This document shows, piece by piece, positions 1-8,009 of a stretch of 11,076 bases of DNA. The position numbers and the translations under genes were made by a program. The stretch comes from Nephromyces sp. MM_2019 (Eukaryota > Apicomplexa > Aconoidasida > Nephromycida): contig JADHZB010000855.1 of NCBI GenBank assembly GCA_015657535.1, forward strand, positions 7,501 to 18,576, in the 5' to 3' direction. Below the pieces are notes generated by a model that worked only from the letters and a program-made list of their open reading frames with translations, did not search any database and was not told the DNA's origin. Positions within the stretch are counted from its first letter, which is position 1. The number at the start of each line of letters is the position of its first letter.

Positions 1-266
1 TATAAAATAAATCTTATTGGGCAATATCTATTATAATTTATGTTTAAAAAGAGTATAATTAAGTTTTTATAAAGATAAAGTGTAAAGATATAAAAATTAT
101 ATCTAATTAATAATAAATGCTGATCTCTTAGTTATCAAACAATTAGAAGAAATTTAAATTAATTTCATGTATATACATTTATATGTTATCGTTATATAAA
201 CTTTATATTTTTATATTATTATTTAATCATATCATCAAATACTTATAATATTTATTTAATAAACTT
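1..266. other. AT-rich non-coding left edge
   Basis: This stretch is almost entirely A and T, with stops in all frames at short intervals. It lies downstream (3') of the minus-strand gene whose stop codon is at 267-269, so it probably holds that gene's 3' untranslated region and terminator. I see no convincing gene. A possible plus-strand terminal exon beginning near 140 is too short to support. Confidence 0.5.
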
Positions 267-1432
267 TTAATTTCCTTTTATTTTTTGTAAATATCTTACA
301 AGTTTAGACATGTAATTATCTTCAAAATTAGATTTCATATTTCTTTTCAAGAAAGTACCCATTTTCTTTGTGTTTTTACTAATTATGGATGTTTTATTTA
401 AATTTTCTTTTGAATTTGCATTGAAAATAATAACATGATTTTTATTTTTTAACATTTCCCCTAATATATATTTCTTGGATAAATCATTTTGTTCTAAAAA
501 AAAAATATTTGTTTTTATTCTATTGTTTTCCTTTTTATTTTTTGTTACATATTTTTATTATATATATTCATTCTTATAAGCTTAAGATATAAAAAATTAT
601 ATGTGTGGAAAAAAATATTCTATATATCTTGATTTTTTTGTTAAGTTTTGAATTTTTCTTTATTTACTTATTTTATTATATCTATATTGGATCATTATTA
701 ACATTCTTTAATGATAAGACATATATTTATCTCTCAAATTTTATTTATTTATTTAATAGATGTATCCCAATCATCTATTTTATTTTCAAATATTTACCCC
801 AAGCTTCTTTAACTGATGATATAGAATTATATCGTTTTGTTGTTTTTGAACTGCTATTATTTCCAATAAATTCTTCATGCTCCATAATACTTGGTGGAAT
901 ATTATATATATTTGATTTCATATCCCTTATACCAACTCTTGGTGGCTAAGGAAAATATATTTAGAAAAAGTCATATGTATGATTTACTTAATGGATTTAT
1001 TGTAAAAAATTTTCAGAGATATATGAAAAAATAGAAAATAAAGTGGTATATATTATCGATATTATCTTAACAACACTGATAATAAAATTACCTAAAAAAT
1101 AATTATAAATTATACACTAGAGATGTGCTATATAATAATAATAAACAATAAGTTTCATTTTTACTTTTGCTTCCCTTATATTTCTTAACAAGATTGAGAA
1201 TATGAATTTATTATTAACTTGTTTTAGATACTTATTTTAATCGTTTTCTCAATGTAACAAGAAAACAAACCAACAAAAAATCCAAACTCTTTTTCTTTGA
1301 ACCATTATTAGATTGTTGATGGAATTCTGAATAGAAAAAAGAAATATAATTCAATTTAACTATAATTATAATAATAGAGTAAATGATAATACTTAGAATA
1401 AAAATGAAAATTTCACATTTTTTTATTATCAA
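267..1432 (-). CDS. Candidate three-exon gene, small protein with hydrophobic N-terminus, unknown function
   Basis: This model was assembled by hand and is not a recognised family. Exon A is complement 1271-1432 (54 codons from ATG). Exon B is complement 798-945 (49 codons plus one base). Exon C is complement 267-493 (two bases, 74 codons, TAA). Junctions are GT-AG: donor gtttgt to acceptor ccttag (intron 325 bp), then donor gtaaat to an acceptor with a long T tract, ttttttag (intron 304 bp). The phases match at both joins. The predicted protein has about 178 residues. Residues 6-26 are strongly hydrophobic (FIFILSIIIYSI), like a signal peptide or signal anchor. After that it is polar and basic, with PPRVGIRDM opening exon B, an Asn/Ser-rich patch (GNNSSSKTTKR) and a Lys-rich C-terminus ending YLQKIKGN. 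The exons are purine-rich on the sense strand, as in the neighbouring p34 gene. Exons B and C are better supported than exon A, because exon A's donor is weak. Function is unknown; a secreted or membrane-anchored protein is an inference. Confidence 0.5.
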
Positions 1433-1591
1433 AAAAATAATATTATTTAAATCAGAGAATTTTTATTAATTTATATATGAAATCATTTTTACAATATCAA
1501 AACATTTAAAATTTAATTACAAGTATATTTAATTTCCATTCATGACTCAAATGCAACATCTTATTTGAAATCCTCAACATCTATAAGTATA
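1433..1591. other. AT-rich spacer
   Basis: This is a short spacer between the ATG of the putative three-exon gene and the stop of the 58-codon frame, both on the minus strand. It would contain the 5' leader of the former and the 3' end of the latter. I see no distinct element in it. Confidence 0.4.
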
Positions 1592-1768
1592 TTACAAACT
1601 TTCAAATGAATCTCCAAATACACTCGACTCATTATCATCTTTGTTAAAAGAATTAGATCCTTCGATTTCAATCTCAATCAAACCATGTCTTTCTGCTTTA
1701 CTTGGGTCTACTTTAGTGATTTGAATTGTTGGTAACTTAGTTTCTAACTTCTCTTTAGAGTCTTTCAT
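1592..1768 (-). CDS. Small acidic open frame (58 codons), hypothetical protein or terminal exon
   Basis: From ATG at 1768 to TAA at 1592 the frame encodes MKDSKEKLE, then a middle segment (LPTIQITKVDPSKAERHG), then an acidic tail ending in ESSVFGDSFESL. It is notably richer in G/C than its surroundings, and the sense strand is purine-rich like the accepted coding exons nearby. Both points favour real coding sequence. The reading frame stays open upstream of the ATG, back to about 1830. An AG at 1790-1791 would allow the ATG to lie inside a terminal exon of a longer gene, but I could not find an upstream exon that joins cleanly. There is no signal peptide or membrane segment. I do not recognise the family. 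It lies head-to-tail between two minus-strand genes. Confidence 0.35.
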   Translation of the reverse strand: MKDSKEKLETKLPTIQITKVDPSKAERHGLIEIEIEGSNSFNKDDNESSVFGDSFESL

Positions 1769-1789
1769 CTTTGAAAATTTCTTATTCAA

Positions 1790-2674
1790 GAATATACAAA
1801 TAAACTTTAGATAAATTGCTTAAATTTCATTAAGATTTGTTTAAGACTTGTAATAAAGAATTTTCTTCAGAAGATATAAGTAAGTGTGTTGGTTCAATTA
1901 AAAATTTAAGAATATATTCCAATTAAATTTTGGTTGACTTCATTAAGTTGTTATTATATCCACATAATTCCTAAAATGTAAAATATGAAAAAGTGTATTG
2001 ATTCTAAGAAATATTACTAAAAAATTGAATTTACTCGAGTTTTATCAGCCTACACCTTGTTAAGCAAACATTATAATCAGAGCAAGTCTTTATGAATATA
2101 AACTACGGATGTAAGCTCCTTATTCATAATAGGTAATATGTATATGTGTGTGGGAAAGTAAATCTGTCCATTTTATCATGTAATTATTTATATACGTTAA
2201 TAACTTAAGATAAAGTTGATTTAAGTTATATAAGATAGATAATTTTGCTTTCGTATACAAGATATATTGTAATTGGAAATTTTAGTTATTGAATTTAGTC
2301 CATCACATTGTTTGCGTTTTAAATGCAATGAACAATATGTTAATCTAATGTTATATAAGAAAATTATAAAAAAAGTATCAAAATCATAGAAAAGTGATCT
2401 AAATCAAAATATGTATGTAATTTATAAATATATAATATAATTTTAAATTTTGATTTATAAATTTTATACAAGTTTTTAAAGGAATAATTATCAGCCGATG
2501 TATAGTAAGTCTTGTACATTTGAAAATTAAAAAAATTCATTAATTTTTATTGAATTTTCCTACTTTGAAAAATTTTATGTTGAAGAAATCTGAAGCTTTT
2601 ATTAGAAATTAAGATAAATAGATATATTTTTAATTAGTTCCTTCGGCTCAAAGTTCAACTTGACTCAATTTCCT
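1790..2674. other. AT-rich region without an assignable gene
   Basis: This stretch lies between the 58-codon frame and the stop of the p34-like gene. It would hold the p34 gene's 3' untranslated region and any upstream parts of the small frame. Minor things seen are a 16-codon minus-strand ATG frame at 2077-2127 starting MNKELTS, an open minus-strand stretch near 1830-1920 reading LIEPTHLLISSEEN, and a short (TG)n run near 2148. None has a consistent splice partner. Nothing else stands out. Confidence 0.4.
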
Positions 2675-3736
2675 CTATTCTTGATCATCAAGGAATGGGA
2701 GTAGGAGCATGATAGCATCTGTTGCAGCCTTTCTTCTTTCTTCATCATTGAGATTTTTGCTATTCACTCTGACTTGTTTGAAATGTTCAATTAAATGCTC
2801 AAATTTTTCAAATTCAGACTCGTCGATATCATTTTCATTGTTCAGGTCTTCAGATTTGTTCTCTTTGCTTTCGGATCCATTTTGAGGTAGATTTTTTTTA
2901 ATATTGATATCCTTAAATTGGATATCTCCTTTTGTTTCTGTTTCAATATCCGATTTATTCACTTCTAAATTGCTAACTAGGACGTGACCAGGCCAAATGT
3001 GGCATTCTAAGACTTCAACAACGCGATCAAAACCTTGTCTTTCACTACCAAGTAAAGTGCCTTTAACTTCCAAAGATTCAAGCTCTTGGGATTGATTCTG
3101 TTCTAATTCTTGTCGGGTGTTTCCAGATGATTTTTCTTCCTTAGGACACCTTGAGTCTTCACCATTTTCTAGCCATGCTTGGCTTGGGGAGTCCTTGAAG
3201 TTGTTTAGGATAGAATTCGATGTTTTATCAGATATGTCTTCGGAACAGTTACGAAAAAAGTCTTTGGGATATTCTACATAGATAGTTTCTATAAGTTGTT
3301 CTGAAGCCCATGTTTCTAAATGTTTTTTTGATTCATTACATTGATTAGGGAGTAATAATGCTTTGATTTCTGCCTCTGATAGAAAATCGTGAAGCGTTAG
3401 AAGATTTTGATTAGGCTCTTCTGATTGATCCGCAATGTGTATCCACCCTTGTAGATTATCGGGGTAAGAAGTTGTTGTTTGTGTCTTACTACAATCATTT
3501 AATGAGGTTGTGTAGATTAAGAACCGCGAAGTATAATATTTTGTCTTCAAGTTACAGATGTAGGCAGAGGTTGTTTCTAATTGAAGTGGGAGCTTAACTT
3601 CTTCATGTTGATCAATTTGCTCTATGCATAAATGATTACACGAAAGCTCTTTGATAACTTTTTCGAATATTGATTTTGGTTGACATGTGGTCAACAGAAT
3701 ATATGGTAAATTGGATAAGCTAAAGCTTATTGGCAT
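2675..3736 (-). CDS. AAGAB: Alpha/gamma-adaptin-binding protein p34-like (AAGAB family)
   Basis: This is a single uninterrupted frame of 353 codons, ATG at 3736 and TAG at 2675. In animals the p34/AAGAB family is a cytosolic assembly chaperone that binds and stabilises AP-1 and AP-2 adaptor subunits before the clathrin adaptors are complete. Resemblance, by eye, runs in order. An N-terminal Rab-like fold begins with PYILLTTCQP (11-20). A TKYYTSRF segment at 65-72 matches the family's NKYY region. A hydrophobic strand and helix follow (ALLLPNQCNE from 126, HLETWASEQLIETIYV to 154). GFDRVVEVLECHIWPGHVL at 235-253 matches the family's GV-RIVQALNAN-W motif. An acidic linker (about 259-308) precedes the conserved C-terminal helix hairpin (FEKFEHLIEHF from 309, DEERRKAA at 331-338). 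The length is slightly above the animal protein of about 315 residues because of low-complexity Ser/Glu/Gln inserts near 165-225. The gene is intron-free, unlike its neighbours, and lies about 660 bp downstream of VPS28 on the same strand. The family call rests on motif order, not on a search. Confidence 0.75.
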   Translation of the reverse strand: MPISFSLSNLPYILLTTCQPKSIFEKVIKELSCNHLCIEQIDQHEEVKLPLQLETTSAYICNLKTKYYTSRFLIYTTSLNDCSKTQTTTSYPDNLQGWIHIADQSEEPNQNLLTLHDFLSEAEIKALLLPNQCNESKKHLETWASEQLIETIYVEYPKDFFRNCSEDISDKTSNSILNNFKDSPSQAWLENGEDSRCPKEEKSSGNTRQELEQNQSQELESLEVKGTLLGSERQGFDRVVEVLECHIWPGHVLVSNLEVNKSDIETETKGDIQFKDINIKKNLPQNGSESKENKSEDLNNENDIDESEFEKFEHLIEHFKQVRVNSKNLNDEERRKAATDAIMLLLPFLDDQE

Positions 3737-4395
3737 CTTCGTAGTTAATTTCTAACAAATGATTTCTTCTCAACTTTTGTATATAATTTTTAATCTTTGC
3801 TAGATAATTACATTATTATGATCCCACATTAAGTCGAGAACTAAGTGTATTGAGGTAGTTAAACTATGAAGGCTAATCCTCTATATATTTAAACATGTGA
3901 AAATTATTTCAGATAAAATGATTTCATAATATACCTTTTATCATATCACCGGATGTAATAGTAAATGTTAAATAACGTTCAGAATGAATATTCTCGATTA
4001 CTAACTCCCAAGCAAAAAAAAATTTCTCTAGTTTGGTTGATTTAAAGTTACTATAGGTTTTATGGGAAATTTATTGATATTAGATTATAAGGTTTGTGTA
4101 GAATAAATTCATATTTCAAGAATGTATCAACTCATAAGTATCTTGTATCAAATTTATTCCTTTTTTCTTTCGATAATTATAATCTTGATACTAAGCTTTA
4201 AATAAGTTTTAAAAAAAAATATATACGTAAACTCCCGGCTTTGCGGCTAATTGAAAATTTCTCATAATTGACATATAATTCACCCAATTACAAAAAAAAA
4301 AGTAGTAATGAGCTTTATCATTACATGAGATAGATTATGCTATCAAATTGATAAATTATTTAAATATTTGTATATATATATATTTGAATAGATTA
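3737..4395. other. Intergenic region between VPS28 3' end and p34-like 5' end
   Basis: This is about 660 bp of AT-rich DNA. It must contain the VPS28 3' untranslated region (right part) and the promoter and leader of the p34-like gene (left part, transcription leftward). The only compositional anomaly is a short GC island at 4233-4247 (cccggctttgcggct) that contains the direct repeat CGGCT-TTG-CGGCT. A (TA)n run lies at 4371-4383, just past the VPS28 stop. I find no open frame or RNA gene. Confidence 0.5.
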
Positions 4396-6318
4396 TCAAT
4401 GATTATGTTCTAGCCAATTTTTAAAACCGGAGTATGCTGTTTCTACATCAAGGATCAATTGCCTGTTTATAAAATAAAAATAAAAAAATATTTGATTCGT
4501 CCATTTTTAACAAGTACACATTAACTTGTAAAAAGTACACATCCAATTATAACATGTAGGCATCCAATTATAACAAATACACATCCAATTATAACAAATA
4601 CACATCCAAATTTAACACATACACATCCAAATATAACAAATACACAACCAAATATAACATACACATCCAAATATAACACATACACATCCAAATATAACAA
4701 GTACACAACCAAATGTAACATATACATCCAAATAAACACATACACATCCAAATATAACAAATACACAACCAAATATAACATATACATCCAAATATAACAC
4801 ATACACATCCAAATATAACAAATACACAACCAAATATAACATATACACATCCAAATATACTAAATACATAATTATAACACGTACACATCTAATTATAATA
4901 CGTAAACATCAAATTGTATATAAAAAAAAAATGTAATAATATAATTTTATGTGTTAATTACCGTGTGTCTTCATCAGTTAATTCTTCAAATGCTTTCATT
5001 TGACTCAATTTAGATCTCCATTCTAATAAGATATCACCTCCATATAGAGAGCTATTTAAAGATTCAACTGAGCTTAATGATGATATAACATCTTTGAGTA
5101 AGGGTAATACCTGATAATTAAAGGTGTTATAAAATATAATAATTAAATATATTCAATGTGAAAATTATTTAAAAAAAAAGGTATAATACTGATGTGTGTG
5201 TGTATCATAAAAATAAAAAAAAATAATCTAATTCAATAAAAGATATCTATAAATCATAAAAGTTTATATGAATTATATACCTACACACATGTATATATAA
5301 TCAATTATAGATATTATCAAATGAAAAAAAATAAAATATATATATCTAATGTAATAAAAATATCTACTAAATCATACATCTTATTGGAATATATTTATAT
5401 ACACATACATATAATTATATTTTTACTATCCAAAAAAATTTCTACTAAATAGAAACAATACAGAGGTAATATTTTCATTTTAATACACACACATGTTATA
5501 TATATAAATATAGATGTATTTCAATGGTGTGTAAATTGTTGAGATATATTTATAAAATTTACCGAATCAATAGCTTTTTCACCTAGCCTCAATGAATCTG
5601 TTAAAGTTATAAATTGGCCACTCAATTCAAAGGCAATCAATGACTAGAGAAATAAACACACATAATAAAATGTGTAAAGTTTATATGTAAAAAAAAGAGT
5701 GTGTAAGATTTATAAGTAAAAAAAAAAGTGTAAAAATTATATGTAAAAAAAAATTGTGTAAAATTTATATGTATACAAAAAATGTGTAAGATTTATAAGT
5801 ATACAAAAAATGTGTAAAACTTATATGTAAACAAAATGAGTGTGTAAAATTTATATGTAAACAAAATGAGTGTGTAAAAATTATATGTATACAAAAAATG
5901 TGTAAAATTTCAATGTAAACAAAAATAAAAATGTGTAGGAATAAAGAGTGTGTAAAATTTATAGAAAAAAAAATGTGTGTAAAAACGTACTGCATTCTTC
6001 TTAGAAGATTTGTTTTTGATGTTTGTATTAGCAGGTACACCTTCATCAATTAATCTAATTTTTGCTAGTGGGCAATATAAATTGTATTTCTATAATTCAA
6101 TACATATATAAACTGTATATTAATTATGTGTATATGTATATGTGTATGTGTGTATATATATATAAAATTTATCATAGGTTTCTATAGAATATATAGATGT
6201 ATTTGTATGTCTGTATATATTTAATGTAAAATAGATTTCTATATACTATGTAAATGTATTTGTATGTGTGTATATATATAATGAATCATAGACTTCTATA
6301 TACTATCTAGATGTGCAC

Positions 6319-6358
<40 letters not shown>

Positions 6359-6512
6359 ATTAAATTACATCGAAAAAGTTTTGTACATCTCCATATTTTT
6401 CTTTAATAGGTGGATAAACCAATTTAAATTGAGAAATAATTTTCAAACATGCAGTTTCATATAAATCTGGTTTTAAGTGTCCCGAAACAAATAAATTTTC
6501 CTGTGTGTGTGT

Positions 6513-6544
<32 letters not shown>

Positions 6545-6961
6545 AGTGTGTTTGTGTGTGTAGTGTGTTTGTGTGTGTAGTGTGTGTGTTTGTGTAGTGT
6601 GTTATGTAGATGTTTTGGAAATTAGTAAGATTGAAGTAGGGTAGTGTATATTTGATTGTATTTAATTATATAGGTGTGTATGTTATACAAAGTTAATGTG
6701 TGTGTGTGTGTGGAAAATATTTCTAACCAATTTTTCAACACTTCTCAGGATAGCATAAAGGTCTGCTTCATGATTTAATTCCCTCTAAAAATAAAAATTC
6801 ATAAAAATGTATACACACAAATATATATATACGCATAAATATATATACACACAAATGTATATATTTATTTAAATTAGTTTCTTATATAAAAAATATGTGT
6901 AGGATATCAAACTTACCAATATATGTTGGTAGGAAGAGTATTCAAAAGTTTGATAAGCCAT
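4396..6961 (-). CDS. VPS28: VPS28, ESCRT-I complex subunit (seven exons, complete)
   Basis: Exons on the complement are 6917-6961, 6728-6784, 6369-6500, 5991-6089, 5563-5643, 4962-5110 and 4396-4462. They join in phase (all phase 0 except the last join, phase 2) into 209 residues, against about 220 in animals. Donors are gtaagt, gttaga, gtaatt, gtacgt, gtaaat and gtaatt; every acceptor ends in AG. VPS28 bridges VPS23/TSG101 and VPS37 in ESCRT-I on endosomes, sorting ubiquitinated cargo into multivesicular bodies; its C-terminal domain contacts ESCRT-II. Family landmarks appear in order: NHEADLYAILRSVEKLE (19-35), LKPDLYETAC (43-52), KYNLYCPLAKIRL (79-91, the hallmark CPLA), GQFITLTDSLRL (120-131), the helical-bundle segment LLEWRSKLSQMKAFEELTDE (167-186) and RQLILDVETAYSGF (188-201). 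The stop is TGA at 4396-4398. The N-terminus, MAYQTFEYSSYQHIL, is short; an in-frame TAA lies just 5' of the ATG. Introns 2, 3, 4 and 6 hold tandem repeats. Confidence is high because independent exons reconstitute one family end to end. Confidence 0.93.
4505..4915. repeat. Minisatellite in VPS28 intron 6: ~20-bp unit in a 60-61 bp higher-order array
   Basis: On the plus strand the unit is close to atccaaatataacaaataca, with about 17-20 degenerate copies. Variants beginning aaccaaat recur at 4646, 4707, 4767 and 4828, spacings of 61, 60 and 61 bp. Each therefore marks a three-unit super-repeat (acacat type, aaatac type, shorter aacc type). Edge copies at 4540-4600 and 4870-4910 are more diverged. 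The array fills most of the 499-bp intron 6 (4463-4961). It contains no stop codons in several minus frames, which creates long but meaningless Cys/Tyr/Ile-rich open frames. Confidence 0.9.
5111..5562. other. VPS28 intron 5, degenerate AT-rich repeats
   Basis: This 452-bp intron holds no coding sequence. A block with the order 'tatctaNtaaatcata ... tatata ... cacacat' appears to recur three times in degenerate form (about 5230-5300, 5340-5415 and 5435-5505), suggesting an old tandem repeat of roughly 100-120 bp. A short (TG)n run is at 5194-5203. The acceptor is atcag at 5111-5115 and the donor is GTAAAT from 5562. Confidence 0.4.
5670..5985. repeat. Minisatellite in VPS28 intron 4: 28-30 bp unit with TGTGTAAAATTTATATGTA core
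   Basis: About eleven imperfect copies lie head-to-tail. Each starts tgtgtaaaatttatatgta and is followed by an A-rich tail of variable length (aaaaaaaa, tacaaaaaa or aacaaaatgag). Two adjacent copies near 5842-5900 are nearly identical, pointing to recent duplication, while the outer copies are diverged. The array occupies nearly all of the 347-bp intron 4 (5644-5990), ending at the donor GTACGT. Confidence 0.88.
6115..6360. repeat. Repeat in VPS28 intron 3: three ~58-bp units plus (AT)n/(GT)n
   Basis: Units near 6173, 6231 and 6288 begin with cataggtttctata-like sequence and continue with agatgtatttgtatgtgtgt and a TA run. The period is about 57-58 bp and the third copy is truncated. The array ends in an (AT)n tract running into (GT)n at 6316-6358. 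It lies within the 279-bp intron 3 (6090-6368), whose acceptor is tatag and donor GTAATT. Confidence 0.75.
6501..6712. repeat. TG-rich repeat in VPS28 intron 2
   Basis: A nearly pure (TG)n tract at 6502-6545 abuts the exon 3 boundary. It is followed by about three copies of a 17-bp unit, tagtgtgtttgtgtgtg (6543-6600), then a looser TG-rich stretch ending near 6711. On the sense strand of VPS28 the acceptor of exon 3 is therefore the last CACAG of a (CA)n tract rather than a normal pyrimidine tract. Confidence 0.85.
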
Positions 6962-7140
6962 ATTAATAATTATTTTAAAATGTGTGTGTATTCGTCCTTG
7001 ATTGTATCTATATGTATGTGTGTGTATAGATTTTATGTGTGTGTGTGTGTATGGATCTTATATGTGTGTTTATATGGAATTTATGTAGGTGTGTGTCGAT
7101 ATATATTTATGTGTGTATGTATGTGTGCATATATAGATTT

Positions 7141-7310
7141 TATGTGTGTGTGTGCATTGATTTATTAAAATGTATATATGTGTGTGCATTGATTTATCAA
7201 AATGTGTATGTGTGTGTGCATTGATTTATTAAAATGTATATGTGTGTGTGCATTGATTTATCAAAATGTGTATGTGTGTGTGCATTGATTTATATATTTG
7301 TGTGTCAATG
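7141..7310. repeat. 32-bp tandem repeat, five copies
   Basis: The anchor gcattgattta occurs at 7154, 7186, 7218, 7250 and 7282, an exact 32-bp spacing each time. The spacer is (TG)n plus aaaatgtata or aaaatgtgta. Copies alternate between tttatt and tttatc after the anchor, so the array looks like a 64-bp dimer that was duplicated. It lies about 200 bp upstream of the VPS28 start codon. Confidence 0.92.
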
Positions 7311-8009
7311 TAAGGGTGTTGTGTTAATATTTGGGTATATGGGGTTCTGTGTTTGTTTGGTGTAATTATTTAATGTTAAAGTATTGGTGCTTAATTTGTG
7401 TGTGTGTGTAAATTATGTATAGAGAGTAAGTGAAGTTTTGTGTGAGTATAAGTTGTATAAAAGATGTAAAATGATCATAGTTGGTATATAATGTGTGTAG
7501 GTGTACTATAAGTGTATACCGTGATTATGTAACTTGTGTGTACAGATAGCCTCTCAATAAATGTATGTGTGTGTATTTGTAAAATGTATAAATTGTATAA
7601 ACTGTATAAATTGTGCTTTCCTGTTAAAAATGTTATGTTTATTTTTCGTGTGTGTAAAATTATAATTTAAAAGAAGATAAATGTGATGAGAGAAAAAATT
7701 TGGTTTATATGAAGAATTGTGTGTATGTATAAATAATAAACAATGTATGCTTTTTATTTTTAAAAAAATGTGTAAAATTCAACCAAATACAATTTTTACA
7801 TCAAAATATCATTTAAATCAATTTTTAATAAAATGTGTGAACTTTTAATTATTTATAAACATTTGTATTATATAATTATATATAACTAAATTTGGTGTGT
7901 AAACAATGATGTTATTGTTTAGTATAAAAATTTTAAAGTACTGTTAACTATAAATTACTTTAGTATATTTCACACCCTAGTATATATATATCTTTATTTT
8001 ATTATTGCT

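Noticed and set aside
139..166. Possible plus-strand terminal exon (acceptor ctcttag, then IKQLEEI and a TAA)
   Set aside because: Only about eight residues, with no upstream partner in the window; likely chance.
605..949. Plus-strand open frame of 114 codons, hydrophobic
   Set aside because: It begins at GTG rather than ATG. Its hydrophobicity is what antisense of A-rich coding sequence gives, and the minus strand here holds exon B with good splice signals and a matching phase.
963..1092. Hydrophobic minus-strand segment FIISVVKIISIIYTTLF after an AG near 1092
   Set aside because: Its frame hits TAA before any usable donor, so it cannot be an internal exon between exons A and B; treated as intron.
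1800..2127. Extra minus-strand exons for the 58-codon frame (MNKELTS start at 2127; LIEPTHLLISSEEN near 1900)
   Set aside because: No combination gave good donor, acceptor and phase together; kept only as a note in the regional description.
4521..4888. Three overlapping minus-strand frames rich in Cys, Tyr, Ile and Trp
   Set aside because: They lie wholly within VPS28 intron 6 and are translations of the ~20-bp tandem repeat. Intron retention would meet a TAA directly after exon 6.
5765..6049. Minus-strand frame of 94 codons crossing the intron 4 repeat
   Set aside because: It is repeat-derived (Phe-Thr-His-Ser strings). The true coding segment here is exon 4 in another frame, with family matches.
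6923..7224. Plus-strand Cys/Val/Tyr-rich frames
   Set aside because: They arise from TG-repeat translation, one partly antisense to VPS28 exon 1. No conserved residues or splice context.
7154..7293. CRISPR array (32-bp regular spacing)
   Set aside because: The whole unit is repeated with no unique spacers, and the genome is an intron-bearing eukaryote.
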